A stretch of 43,141 bases of DNA, taken from positions 1-43,141 of the forward strand of contig CAKNFJ010000003.1 of NCBI GenBank assembly GCA_930633495.1, read 5' to 3'. The position numbers and the translations under genes were made by a program. The DNA is from Hyphomicrobiales bacterium. Its GTDB lineage: Bacteria > Pseudomonadota > Alphaproteobacteria > Rhizobiales > Beijerinckiaceae. Shown here piece by piece: positions 16,152 through 24,896 of the stretch (position 1 is its first letter; the number at the start of each line of letters is the position of its first letter). The notes beneath the pieces were generated by a model that saw only the letters and a list, made by a program, of their open reading frames with translations, ran no database searches and was not told the origin of the DNA.

Positions 16152-17687
16152 TCAATGGAAGTAACCAGGACCACGCAGATTGGCGTGGTCGATGATGGCG
16201 CCGGGATTGCCGGCGGGCCGGGCGGCTTTGTGGTTGGTGATGAGGGCGGCGATGCTCTTGCAGGTCAGTCCGCCGATCTCGACGGCGCGTGCCGAGACCG
16301 CCTCGGCGCGATCACGATGAAGATCGCGATAGAGACGCAAAACACCCAGGCAGGTGCGGAACCCCTGCTCGGGATGGGGCCGGCTGGCCAGAATGGCGAT
16401 GATCAGCCCCTCGGTCTGTGGTCCGATCGACGCGGCCCAGCGCCGGAAGCGTGCCGGCGTCCACTCCGCATATCGACGGTGGGAACTGGGCATGTGCTCA
16501 GGGTTGGTGCCGTAACGGCGTCCGCCATAGCGGCGCTGATGAACGGCGACGCGCTTGCCGCGATGGAAGATCTCGATCGTCCTGCTGGTCGCGCGGATGT
16601 CGACCTGCTGGCGAATGAGGCTGTGCGGCACGGAATAGAAGAAGGTCTTGAACTCGACATGGTAGTCGGTGGCGACGCGGGCCAGGCGCCATTCGGCGAA
16701 CTCGTAATCCTGCACCGGCAGGCTCGCCAGCGCCGGCCGTTCCACCGTCTCGAACAAATGGCGACGGCTGACGCCAAGGCGGCGCATGACATGGTCATTG
16801 ATGCGGTCGAGCGCCCCGGCGATTGCGGTATTGGCCTCGGCTAACGAGAAGAATGTCTGCCGCCGCAGCCGGCCGAGGATGCAGGTCTGGGCAAAACGCA
16901 CGCCGTTCTCGACCTTGGCCTTGTCCTTCGGGCGACGCGGCCGCGCCGGCAGCACGCCGACGCCATAGTGCGAGGCCATCATGCCGTAGCTGCGGTTGAT
17001 CTCCGGATCATAGAAGGAGGCATGATTGACACCGGACTTCAGGTTGTCGGGCACGATCAGGCGCGGGACGCCGACGAAGAAGCTGAACATGCGTACATGC
17101 GCGCCGATCCAATCCGGCAATGTCTGCGTCCAGGTCGCTTCCGCATAGGTGTAGCCGGATGCGCCCAGGACGCCGACGAAAATCTCCGCCTCACGGATCT
17201 CGCCGGTCAGCGGATCGATGATGGCGATCTTCTTGCCGGAATAGTCCACGAACACCTTGTCGCCGACGACATGCTCTTGGCGCATCGTCGGCGACAGGCG
17301 CTTCTCGAAGCCGCGAAACAGGTCGCAGAAACGGCTGTAGCCATAGCCGCCGGCATGGACGGCGCGGTACTCCTCCCAAAGCAGCATCAGCGTGACGCCG
17401 GGCTTCTTCAACTCCAGAGCAAGATCTGCCCAGTTCGGTTCCGGCAGCCGGCGCGCACCCTGCTTCACCCCGGCGCGGGCGAACAGCCGGTTCTCCAGCG
17501 CGTCGTCGGTCAGTTCGCCTGGTAGCGGCCAACTCAGCCCTGAAGCTTCTGCCCGCTTCAGATTATCCTGCACGGTGCTGCGCGCGATGCCCAGCCTCTG
17601 TGCGATCTCGCGGGCGCTGGTTCCGTCGCCGGCAAGCCGCAGCATCTGTCGTAGTTGTCTCATGGTCAGCCTTCTCTTTGCCGGCAT
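16152..17687 (-). CDS. istA: IstA, IS21-family transposase
   Basis: This 511-residue protein from ATG 17687 (with AAGGGA upstream) opens with a helix-turn-helix, SAREIAQRLGIARSTV. It contains the DDE core in VDYSGKKIAI (D), VPDNLKSGV (D) and KDKAKVEN (E), and a C-terminal beta-barrel part with FKTFFYSVPHSLI. It catalyses strand transfer, working with IstB. All catalytic residues are visible, so the element may still be mobile. Confidence 0.93.
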   Translation of the reverse strand: MPAKRRLTMRQLRQMLRLAGDGTSAREIAQRLGIARSTVQDNLKRAEASGLSWPLPGELTDDALENRLFARAGVKQGARRLPEPNWADLALELKKPGVTLMLLWEEYRAVHAGGYGYSRFCDLFRGFEKRLSPTMRQEHVVGDKVFVDYSGKKIAIIDPLTGEIREAEIFVGVLGASGYTYAEATWTQTLPDWIGAHVRMFSFFVGVPRLIVPDNLKSGVNHASFYDPEINRSYGMMASHYGVGVLPARPRRPKDKAKVENGVRFAQTCILGRLRRQTFFSLAEANTAIAGALDRINDHVMRRLGVSRRHLFETVERPALASLPVQDYEFAEWRLARVATDYHVEFKTFFYSVPHSLIRQQVDIRATSRTIEIFHRGKRVAVHQRRYGGRRYGTNPEHMPSSHRRYAEWTPARFRRWAASIGPQTEGLIIAILASRPHPEQGFRTCLGVLRLYRDLHRDRAEAVSARAVEIGGLTCKSIAALITNHKAARPAGNPGAIIDHANLRGPGYFH

Positions 17688-17754
17688 TACGCGTCCCTTG
17701 TTCAAAAGGACCGTCATGCCAAAGTTGCTGACCCAGGTGCTCCTGCTCAGGCCT

Positions 17755-17855
17755 TCAAAGTGGCCGGATATTGATCGGAATGGTGGCCGGCTTCACGTCG
17801 GAACGGGGGCCGGCTTCAGGTTGGAATGCCCGGCCGGATTACGTCGGAATCCGCA
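17755..17855. repeat. Right-end array of transposase-binding repeats (IS21 A)
   Basis: Four GGCCGG/GGCCGC units each followed by TCGGAAT- or TTGGAAT-like sequence. This is the mirror image of the left-end array. Confidence 0.75.
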
Positions 17856-17863
17856 CTCCGGCG
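17856..17863 (+). repeat. Target-site duplication CTCCGGCG, right copy
   Basis: This is identical to 15226-15233 and immediately follows the IS21-family right end. Confidence 0.93.
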
Positions 17864-18353
17864 CATCGCTGAACTCTATCGGATCGAGGACGATATCCGC
17901 GGCCAGCCGGCGGACGCACGCCGTGTGTTGCGCCAGGAAAAGAGCCTGCCGATCATTGCCGAACTCGAGCCTTGGCTGCGCGAGAAGCTCGTGTTGATCA
18001 GCCAGAAAACCAAGCTCGCCGAGGCGATCCGCTATGCACTCTCGCGGTGGCAAGGCCTCACCCGGTTCCTGGATGATGGCCGCATCGAGATCGACAGCAA
18101 CGTGGTCGAGCGCTCCATCCGGCCGATCGCCCTCAACCGCAAGAACGCGCTCTTCGCAGGCTCTGACGGCGGCGCGGAGCATTGGGCCGTCGTCGCGTCG
18201 CTGATCGAAACCTGCAAACTCAACGCTGTCGAGCCGCTCGGCTATCTCGCCGACGTGCTCACCAGGGTCGTCAACGGCCACCCCAACAGCCAGATCGACG
18301 ACCTCCTGCCCTGGGCCTACATCATCGAGCCCGAGATCAAGGCCGTGGCCTGA
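17864..18353 (+). pseudogene. tnpC: IS66-family transposase TnpC, C-terminal piece
   Basis: The frame resumes as IAELYRIEDDIRG and contains the conserved IS66 segments KTKLAEAIRYALSRW, GRIEIDSNVVERSIRP (with the catalytic glutamate) and NALFAGSDGGAEHWA. It ends at TGA 18351-18353. Nothing seems lost apart from the insertion. Confidence 0.92.
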
Positions 18354-18648
18354 GAACACCGCTCTGATGTCCGCTGTCAAGGTTTGGAACGCGAGGGCGC
18401 AACCGATTGTGGGATCGGCTGCTCATTCTGATGATCGCGCATGGGTGGAGGCGGAACTGAAGGACGTCGGTGATCAAGCTCTGATGCGCGGGTTGGTTAC
18501 CGCATTCCCGATTATGCGTCCGGGGCTGTTCCTATCTTACTGCGGGCGTCGGCCAGATTGCCGGCCACAAAGCGTCTGACGGGCATTCCCCTGCCGTGGT
18601 CCCGCCTCCGCCCATGCGCGAAGGATGTATGTCGCTGCGGCGGCTGGA
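18354..18648. other. Non-coding stretch: IS66 right end and IS110 right end
   Basis: The first part should hold the IS66 right terminus and the last part the 3' non-coding end of the IS110-family element. A 70-codon open frame (18367-18579) is present, but it shows no recognisable motif and no ribosome site, so I do not call it a gene. Confidence 0.5.
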
Positions 18649-19758
18649 TCAGGCTGCTTGCGCCTCCCTTGCAACGGCCCACATGAAGCCGGCCAACTCA
18701 CGGGCGATCGCTGTGCAGACCACCGTTGTCTTCTTGCCCCGGCCGCTCAACATCCGATATCGGGTCGTCAGTCGGGTCTGCGCCTTCCAGGCGATCTCTC
18801 GCACCCTTGGAGATGCTTGCTCCAGACGGTATAGCTTCTTCGCCCCGACCCTCGGCGCATGCCTATAGGTCCAGGCGCTCTCGACCAGCATATGGCGAAC
18901 GCGGCCGTTTCCCGCCTTGGTGATGCCGCCCCGTCTGACTGTCTCGCCGGTCGATCGTTCTCCAGGAACGAGGCCGAGATATCCCATGAGCTGGCGCGGA
19001 CTGTCGAACCGGGTCACGTCGCCAACCTCGGTGGCGAATGTCACGGCGACGATCAGGTCTACGCCGCGCAAAGTCTGCAGCGCTCGCACGATCGGCGCCA
19101 ACGACCAGGCCGAAACGAACTCCTCGATCACACGCTCAAGTCGCTCGACCCGCTCTTTCGAGATTCGGACCGCTTCGACCAGTTCCTGGAGCGCAATCTG
19201 ATGTGCGGGATGATCGAACGGTTGCTCTTGTAGCCAGCGCAGATAGCGCATCGTCCAGCCCTTTTTGCGAGGATAGATGCGTCCGTGCTTGAGCATGAAG
19301 GCGCTCACATGCTGCCGATGGACCCGAAGCGTCTCGACCGCGGCCGCCCGGGCACGGACGAGATCTCGCATGGCTTCGTGGCCTTCATCAGGAACCCATA
19401 CCGCCGTCAGTTCGCCGGCGCGCAGCAGCCGGGCCAGAGAAAGAGCGTCCCGGCGGTTTGTCTTCACCCTGTCGCCTGGCTTTCTCGGAATCAGCGACGG
19501 GGCCACCACGATGCATTCGTGACCCAGCGAACGGATCAGCCGATAGAGGCCATAGCCGGTCGGGCCAGCCTCGTAGCAGAAATGAACTCGATCGAACCTG
19601 CCGGCGATCCGCTGGATAACACGGCGCATGCTCGCATCCGAGGCGTCGACCTCGCCGAAGAAGCGAACTTCTCCCTCCCGGCCGGAACCCGCAATCGCGA
19701 TGGCGTTCCTCAGTTTTGCGACATCGATTCCGACAAATGCTTCCCTATAATCTGCCAC
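18649..19758 (-). CDS. IS110-family transposase (recombinase), element A
   Basis: This 369-residue protein has the DEDD N-terminal domain, starting FVGIDVAKLRNAIA and with KTNRRDALSLARLL, and the C-terminal Transposase_20 domain, with ALQTLRGVDLIVAVTFATE and RRGGITKAGNGRVRHMLVES, which carries the reactive serine region. Such enzymes insert without ordinary duplications and use a structured RNA from the element end to choose sites. It lies directly downstream of the tauE-like gene and both are read leftward. Confidence 0.92.
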   Translation of the reverse strand: MADYREAFVGIDVAKLRNAIAIAGSGREGEVRFFGEVDASDASMRRVIQRIAGRFDRVHFCYEAGPTGYGLYRLIRSLGHECIVVAPSLIPRKPGDRVKTNRRDALSLARLLRAGELTAVWVPDEGHEAMRDLVRARAAAVETLRVHRQHVSAFMLKHGRIYPRKKGWTMRYLRWLQEQPFDHPAHQIALQELVEAVRISKERVERLERVIEEFVSAWSLAPIVRALQTLRGVDLIVAVTFATEVGDVTRFDSPRQLMGYLGLVPGERSTGETVRRGGITKAGNGRVRHMLVESAWTYRHAPRVGAKKLYRLEQASPRVREIAWKAQTRLTTRYRMLSGRGKKTTVVCTAIARELAGFMWAVAREAQAA

Positions 19759-19885
19759 GGCTCGTCCTCCTGTGATGAGGATCGGCTCGGCCGCCCGAGC
19801 AACCCTCGGACGCGCAGTGTAGGGCGAGCCACCTCACCAGCAGAGCCGGACATACGGTCTTACATTGATGACCGCCACTCGGCAG
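19759..19885 (-). other. 5' non-coding end of IS110 element A, possible bridge RNA region
   Basis: About 127 bases separate the IS110 start from the tauE-like stop. In IS110-family elements the non-coding end next to the recombinase start encodes a bridge RNA. Short complementary blocks are visible here (for example GGCTCG at 19759 and CGAGCC at 19827), but I cannot fold it reliably. The exact element end is not defined. Confidence 0.35.
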
Positions 19886-21004
19886 TTAAAGCGAGAAGGG
19901 CAATTTTATCACAAAACTCAGGATGTAGATGATTCCGACAACACTTGTCAGGCTGCCGAGCAGCCCGTTCAGCACGTGTTCTGGCACATAAAGCTGAGTT
20001 TTCGATGCGCACCATGAGCCGAACAGACCGCCGGCCGCGGTGAAAAAGCCCCACGACCACTCAGGACTGATAGCTTCGATGCCAATGGCAGGCAGAACAA
20101 GTACGAACGTCAGGATTCCGACAAAGGACAGAACAATGGAGTACGGAATTGTGGCAGCCACCATGACGTAAAGCGGAAGACGATAAGCAATTGCAAAGAT
20201 CGGAACCAGCAGAAATCCACCGCCTACGCCCAATGCTGAGGAAAAGACACCGACGCCGGCTCCGATAGCAAACAGTTGCAGGTTTGGTAGTGTACGATGA
20301 TGCCGGCCGAACTTGATTGAAATGGAGCGCCAGTTTTTTTCTGTCGTCGTGATTTCGAACCGCATCGTTGATGGACTACTGTCTTCGGCGAAATCACGCC
20401 CCATGGAACGGCCAAATCGCGAATAGTCGCGTGCTGCCTTCCAGCATAGTTGGAGGCCGAATGCCGCCAGGGCGATCCCGAGCGTTAGCCGAAACGGGTC
20501 AGCATGCATGAGTACGGTAGCACGGAAAAGCGGCCCGACAATTGCTCCGGCTACTCCACCGAGGCAGACAGCCAACGCTAGGTCAAGATTCCATTGGCCA
20601 CTGCGCCGGTAGCCAAGAAGCGCACCGGCCGGGTTGACGAATGTGAGAACAAGCATGGTCGGACTGACGTGTGGATTGCTGAACTGAAGAACGGATGTGC
20701 TGTAGGGCAGCGCGAAGATGCCTGCCGCCTGCCCGACCAACGCCATTGTGTACCCCGTCCAGATTCCCATCCAGACCAGGTGCCAGATGGCGATAGATAC
20801 GCCTGCTATCGCATATGGGCGATCGCCGTTAGGGATGAAGCCATACTGAAGCCACGCCGCGCCAAAGCCTAAGGCTGTAACCACTACGATCATCGGCAAT
20901 TGCTCAATGAAAAATTCGCCAATAAGGGCACGGAATTTCAATGCGCGGCCCGCCGGCGCCAGTACGGCTGTCTCGGGGCGGCCTCGACGCCTTGCTTTAG
21001 CCAT
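19886..21004 (-). CDS. TauE/SafE-family membrane exporter 1
   Basis: This 372-residue membrane protein has about eight hydrophobic segments in two halves, with the family motifs FVNPAGALLGYRRSG and GVGVFSSALGVGGGFLLVP. A hydrophilic loop at about residues 205-245 separates the halves, and a basic 28-residue tail precedes the first segment. TauE/SafE proteins export sulfite, sulfoacetate or related small anions. It is the last gene of the minus-strand catabolic block, 367 nt after the amidase, and may have its own promoter. Its substrate cannot be read from the sequence; a sulfur oxyanion such as sulfamate or sulfite is an inference from context. Confidence 0.87.
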   Translation of the reverse strand: MAKARRRGRPETAVLAPAGRALKFRALIGEFFIEQLPMIVVVTALGFGAAWLQYGFIPNGDRPYAIAGVSIAIWHLVWMGIWTGYTMALVGQAAGIFALPYSTSVLQFSNPHVSPTMLVLTFVNPAGALLGYRRSGQWNLDLALAVCLGGVAGAIVGPLFRATVLMHADPFRLTLGIALAAFGLQLCWKAARDYSRFGRSMGRDFAEDSSPSTMRFEITTTEKNWRSISIKFGRHHRTLPNLQLFAIGAGVGVFSSALGVGGGFLLVPIFAIAYRLPLYVMVAATIPYSIVLSFVGILTFVLVLPAIGIEAISPEWSWGFFTAAGGLFGSWCASKTQLYVPEHVLNGLLGSLTSVVGIIYILSFVIKLPFSL

Positions 21005-21371
21005 GACGGGTTACCAGAGCGGTGAGAAGTGATATCGTTACGATGGCAAAATCAGGCCGCGGGCAGTGAAGCTCAGCATACTCACTGTCAGCATACGTAA
21101 CTCGCAATGTGGAACCGGAACAGTAGCTTCGCGGCCGCGGTCTGCCGCCGGCCCAAGGGACTGGCACAAACCTACTCCTGCCAGCTCTGAATTCACGATC
21201 ACTCCGACAGGCATGAATATTTGAGCTCGCTTTTTGTGCTACGCTGCTAATGCTAGCTGGTATACAATAATTTAACATTTGAGCTTTCAGCCGCCGCCTG
21301 CGGCAAAGTCGCCGCTAGGTAAGCGAATTGTTGTTCGAAAGTGAGAAGCAATCATCACGCCTTCGATTGCA
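21005..21371. other. Intergenic gap between amidase 1 and TauE/SafE 1
   Basis: This stretch of 367 bases shows only a 93-codon open frame (20997-21278, minus) without known motifs; I do not call it a gene. The AT-rich part at 21245-21290 could hold a promoter for tauE, but no boxes are convincing. A GC-rich inverted segment lies at 21290-21320. Confidence 0.5.
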
Positions 21372-22769
21372 CTAAGCCATTGGCAAAGCCGTTCTCTGGA
21401 TCACATTTTCCAAAGCGGCGCCTATTCGAAATAAATCGACTTCGCAATATGGCTTTGCAACTGCCTGCAAGCCGACGGGAAGACCTGCCGACGTGAAACC
21501 TGCGGGGATCGATGCAGCGGGCTGCCCCGTGAGGTTGAAAGGATATGTGTAGGCCACCCATCCCGTGAGATTGTTGTCGCCGTACTCCGGCGGCACGTTC
21601 AGTCCTACGTCAAACGGCGGGACTGGCAACGTCGGGGTAAGCAGTACATCAATTGTCTTGAACAATTGGCGGATCTTATCGAAAAAGATGAATCGATCAA
21701 ATACGTTTGCGTAGTAGGTTTTTAGATCTTGCTCTAGCCCGCGGATCAACACTTTGGCCACCGCAGAATCCAATTTGTCAACAGAGGTTCTGAGAGCATC
21801 TGCGAGGCGCGTGCCGACGCCAGCAAAAAACTCCGCTTCCCAAATTCCTATTGGATCATTGCCTAGCGGAGCATCCAGTAATACTAACTCGCATCCCATC
21901 CCCTCTAATCGTCGTACAGCATTTTCAACAATAGATAAGACGTCACTTGTGGGGTTTGCGTAACCAAGGGTAGGACTCCAGCCAAGCCGCAATTTAGAAA
22001 CTGGGACGTCGCAAGCCGCGACAAAGTTCGGAACTTCGGCGGCCACGGAAAAAGGATCTCGATCGTCGTATCCACTAATCGCGGACAATAACAGCGCTGC
22101 ATCTCGTACGCTGCGAGCTAATAGGCCAATATGGGCCAAGCTTGGCGTTGCGGTTGGTGGGTAAATCGGTACTCGGCCAAACTGCGGCTTGATCCCAAAG
22201 AGATTTGTGAATGAGCTAGGAACACGTATCGATCCACCACCATCTGTACCGATCGCGAATGGAGTAACGCCGCTCGCAACACTAGCTGCTGCTCCGCAAC
22301 TCGATCCTCCTGGGGTTTTGTTCAAGTTCCAAGGATTCCGAGTGATCCCCGTTAGTGGCGAATCACCCACTGCTTTGCACCCGAATTCACTGGTTGTCGT
22401 TTTACCAATAAGACAAGCCCCCGCAGCTCGCAGTCGCTCGACAACGGGGGCATCGACGGTGGCAATGTTGTCCATCATCAGTTGGGAACCGAACATCTCC
22501 TTAACACCAGCGACTGGCAACAAATCTTTGACGGAAATGGGCAACCCGTGGAGTAGGCCCACTCTTTCTCCCGACATAACCGCTTGTTCTGCAAGCCGCG
22601 CTGAGCATCTAGCTCTCTCTGCGGTTACCGTCGCAAAGCAATTCAGTCGCGGCTCGACCAATTGCAGACGCTGAAGCGACGCCTCGACAACCTCCACCGG
22701 CGAGAGTTGCTTGATCTTAATTGCTTTGCTGACTTCAATCGCCGACGAAAATGCAAGATCAATCGTCAT
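21372..22769 (-). CDS. Amidase-signature family hydrolase 1
   Basis: This 465-residue cytoplasmic enzyme hydrolyses a C-N amide bond. The Ser-cisSer-Lys triad is visible: Lys81 in ISVKDLLP, cis-Ser156 in TPGGSSCGAAASVASG and the nucleophile Ser180 in GTDGGGSIRVPSS. The length is normal for the family. It lies 45 nt downstream of the MBL-fold hydrolase on the same strand, so the two probably act in sequence on one compound. Base composition is clearly poorer in GC than the plasmid backbone. In the acesulfame hypothesis it would split acetoacetamide-N-sulfonate into acetoacetate and sulfamate; that substrate is inferred. Confidence 0.92.
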   Translation of the reverse strand: MTIDLAFSSAIEVSKAIKIKQLSPVEVVEASLQRLQLVEPRLNCFATVTAERARCSARLAEQAVMSGERVGLLHGLPISVKDLLPVAGVKEMFGSQLMMDNIATVDAPVVERLRAAGACLIGKTTTSEFGCKAVGDSPLTGITRNPWNLNKTPGGSSCGAAASVASGVTPFAIGTDGGGSIRVPSSFTNLFGIKPQFGRVPIYPPTATPSLAHIGLLARSVRDAALLLSAISGYDDRDPFSVAAEVPNFVAACDVPVSKLRLGWSPTLGYANPTSDVLSIVENAVRRLEGMGCELVLLDAPLGNDPIGIWEAEFFAGVGTRLADALRTSVDKLDSAVAKVLIRGLEQDLKTYYANVFDRFIFFDKIRQLFKTIDVLLTPTLPVPPFDVGLNVPPEYGDNNLTGWVAYTYPFNLTGQPAASIPAGFTSAGLPVGLQAVAKPYCEVDLFRIGAALENVIQRTALPMA

Positions 22770-22814
22770 CGTAGCGAGCGGCCCACAAGACTCAGACCCT
22801 CCGTCAGCGAACGT

Positions 22815-23666
22815 TCAGAGCTCAACTTCAAACCCATCAAAGGTGAGTTTTACGTTGGCTTGCGCTAATTCCCTGGCTAGGCGAGCAAATTCTTCTTCCC
22901 GCGTTGCCAGGATATGATGCACGAATACTTGTTCGAGCTTGTGTTCTTGAGCAAATCTGATGAGCTCCGAAGGCGAAAAGTGTGCGCCTTCGACGAAGAT
23001 GGTATCGGCGCCATCTACAAGGTGATCGATCTCTTCGAAGCTGGCGAGATCGCTCGAATATAGGCATTTGCGACCCAGAGTCTCAATCATAATCGTATAA
23101 CTTGAAAGCACTGCGTCGGTATTCTGAAGCTCAGGGTAGAATTCACGAATATGAGCGTTCGGATATGCTACAAGTTTAAAGTTTTCATCGCTGTGAAATT
23201 CACCCTCCCCATAAGGAAGTACACTTACACTGTACTTTGCGAAAACCTCTGGCCTCATATAAAGGGCCGAGAGATATTGCGTCATCGTTTCTTCCACCCC
23301 CGCGGGAACATAAATGTTCAGCCACGGATTTACATTGTTCAATTCATTCCGGTGTGGATGTCGGAGGTTATCTTTGATAAACCCATCGTTACGGTCTAAA
23401 AACACCCTCGGAGGTTTATTGTCGAATAAAATATGCTTTAGGTGAGCCAATTGCCCAACCCCCGTAACATGATCGGCGTGCATATGGGTGATGACGACCG
23501 TATCTACCGATACAATGTCTACACCGTGGTGGTAGAGTAGTTCGCTCGCGGGCTGAGCGCAATCGATTAGGAGAGTTCTCGCCCCTTCCAGGATTGCCAA
23601 TGACGTGTTGAATCGACCCTTCGCTGGTAATGCCGCGCCTGAACCCAACATCAGAGCTTTCGCCAT
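22815..23666 (-). CDS. Metallo-beta-lactamase-fold hydrolase
   Basis: This 283-residue protein starts at ATG 23666; the open frame begins 13 codons earlier without support. The metal ligands of the MBL fold are visible: THMHADH (His61, His63, Asp65, His66), a later histidine in YPNAHIREF (His172), an aspartate in SSDLAS (Asp206) and VHHI (His250/251). The N-terminal LGSGAALPAKGRFNTSLAI resembles RNase Z and arylsulfatase-type members. There is no signal peptide. It sits between the substrate-binding protein and the amidase with 44-45 nt gaps, so it is a likely first catabolic enzyme. In acesulfame degraders an MBL-type enzyme opens the ring; this identity is proposed and not shown. Confidence 0.9.
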   Translation of the reverse strand: MAKALMLGSGAALPAKGRFNTSLAILEGARTLLIDCAQPASELLYHHGVDIVSVDTVVITHMHADHVTGVGQLAHLKHILFDNKPPRVFLDRNDGFIKDNLRHPHRNELNNVNPWLNIYVPAGVEETMTQYLSALYMRPEVFAKYSVSVLPYGEGEFHSDENFKLVAYPNAHIREFYPELQNTDAVLSSYTIMIETLGRKCLYSSDLASFEEIDHLVDGADTIFVEGAHFSPSELIRFAQEHKLEQVFVHHILATREEEFARLARELAQANVKLTFDGFEVEL

Positions 23667-23710
23667 AATCAGAGACCTTTCTCTTGTCCAACAATAATGT
23701 GTCAACGTTG

Positions 23711-24844
23711 TTATTTTATGTAGAGATTTTCTACCGGCTTGATGTCGGAGAGGGACGGATGCTTTCCCTCACGAATCTCTCTCTGTGCCCTCAAGATAAA
23801 GCTGTCATCCACCATCGCAGCAACATCAACTTTTTCTGTGATAAGATTGCGCGTATACAAGTAGTCCATGACCCGTTGCATTTCCTTGATTTCACCTGGA
23901 AGTAGCTCGAAGGTCATGTCGTTGATATTTTTGTGAGGAGCTCGCAAATATCGATCCCCTTCAGGGCCAGCCTTGACGTATTCTACTGGGAATCCTGACG
24001 TCTCGGCAAACCATTCGTTCGCTTGTTCGATGTTATTGGAGGTCCACCAAACAGCCATGATCCATGCTTTTAGAAATCGAACTGCACCTTCTTCGCCATA
24101 CTTCGCAAGCCAAGGCCCCGAGAGGCCTTGAATCCCGAGCCCGTCGCCTTGCTTGGCTGCCCACAGTACTCTCGCTGCACCAGTGTCAACCAATTTTTTG
24201 AACATTGGGTGCCAAGTTGTAACGGCGTCGACTTGCCCACTAGCTAGAGCTAGCGGCTGATCAGAAAGATCTTGATTGATCAGCTTAAGGTCTTTGAAAG
24301 GGTCTTTGATCCCCGCGTCAATGAGCTTGAGCATCGAGCTCATAAACGTTCCCGTCACGAATGGCCCGGAAAGCCTTGCGCCGCGCAAACTAGCTAGATC
24401 CTTTCCTGGAAAATCGGGGCGCACTAGTATCCCAAAGACCCAGTCCGTAGTACGATGCAGAATCTTCGTTCCCGGTACGCGCGCCGCCATGCGAATAACG
24501 GGAGAATCCGCCCCGAACGCATTATCGATTAGACCACCCAATAGTGCCTCTCCAAGCGGCGGCGCATAGCTAAATCCGCGGCATTTTGCATCAAACCCGT
24601 TAAGCTCAAAGATGTTCGTCCGGCAAAGAACATCATAGATCTCACCTCCCGGTGTCCACGTCGTTATGCTTCCGACAGTAATAGGAGTCTTCTGCTGCGC
24701 TCGCGCTCCACTGAACGAAGTCGACACGAGAACACCGACACTTAGAGCCAAGGTGATGCCAGTGACGGTGAGGCGCGACCTATTACAAGGAGCCTCAAAA
24801 GGCTTATTCATACGTTTCTTAAGTGCCCGCCGTATTATAGTCAT
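23711..24844 (-). CDS. ABC transporter periplasmic substrate-binding protein (SsuA/TauA/NMT1-like)
   Basis: The start at ATG 24844 is fixed by GGGAGGAGACG directly upstream. A basic start and hydrophobic core (about 24-45) with GARAQQ form a signal peptide, probably cut near residue 49. The mature part begins TPITVGSITTWTPGG and includes DFPGKDLASLRGARL and ALASGQVDAVTTWHP, typical of the aliphatic sulfonate/nitrate/taurine class of binding proteins. It should capture the growth substrate, perhaps a sulfonated or sulfamated organic anion. The permease and ATPase lie just upstream in the same operon. Confidence 0.9.
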   Translation of the reverse strand: MTIIRRALKKRMNKPFEAPCNRSRLTVTGITLALSVGVLVSTSFSGARAQQKTPITVGSITTWTPGGEIYDVLCRTNIFELNGFDAKCRGFSYAPPLGEALLGGLIDNAFGADSPVIRMAARVPGTKILHRTTDWVFGILVRPDFPGKDLASLRGARLSGPFVTGTFMSSMLKLIDAGIKDPFKDLKLINQDLSDQPLALASGQVDAVTTWHPMFKKLVDTGAARVLWAAKQGDGLGIQGLSGPWLAKYGEEGAVRFLKAWIMAVWWTSNNIEQANEWFAETSGFPVEYVKAGPEGDRYLRAPHKNINDMTFELLPGEIKEMQRVMDYLYTRNLITEKVDVAAMVDDSFILRAQREIREGKHPSLSDIKPVENLYIK

Positions 24845-24896
24845 CGTCTCCTCCCTGTATTTTTCTTTACTTCACGACTTGGCGATTTGCGTAAGT

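Larger units (their letters stand above)
15234..17855 (-). mobile_element. IS21-family insertion sequence A (2622 bp)
   Basis: The ends read TGCGCATTCCGACG on the left and TGCGGATTCCGACG inverted on the right, flanked by an 8-bp duplication. Each end has about four copies of an ATTCC-N-CCGGCC unit, the multiple transposase-binding sites of IS21 elements. It carries istA and istB in the normal order and appears intact. Confidence 0.93.
13881..18404 (+). mobile_element. IS66-family element, left-truncated and split by an IS21-family element
   Basis: The element retains part of tnpB and all of tnpC in two pieces. Its left end and the start of tnpB are missing at the RIT-like boundary near 13880. 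Its right end lies beyond the tnpC stop at 18353, perhaps near 18404, but I could not fix the terminal repeat. Confidence 0.75.

Noticed and set aside
18367..18579. 70-codon open frame between IS66 and IS110
   Set aside because: It shows no recognisable domain or ribosome site and lies in IS terminal DNA.
20997..21278. Possible gene in the gap between amidase 1 and TauE/SafE 1
   Set aside because: It is Arg- and Ser-rich, shows no motif or ribosome site, and overlaps the tauE start.
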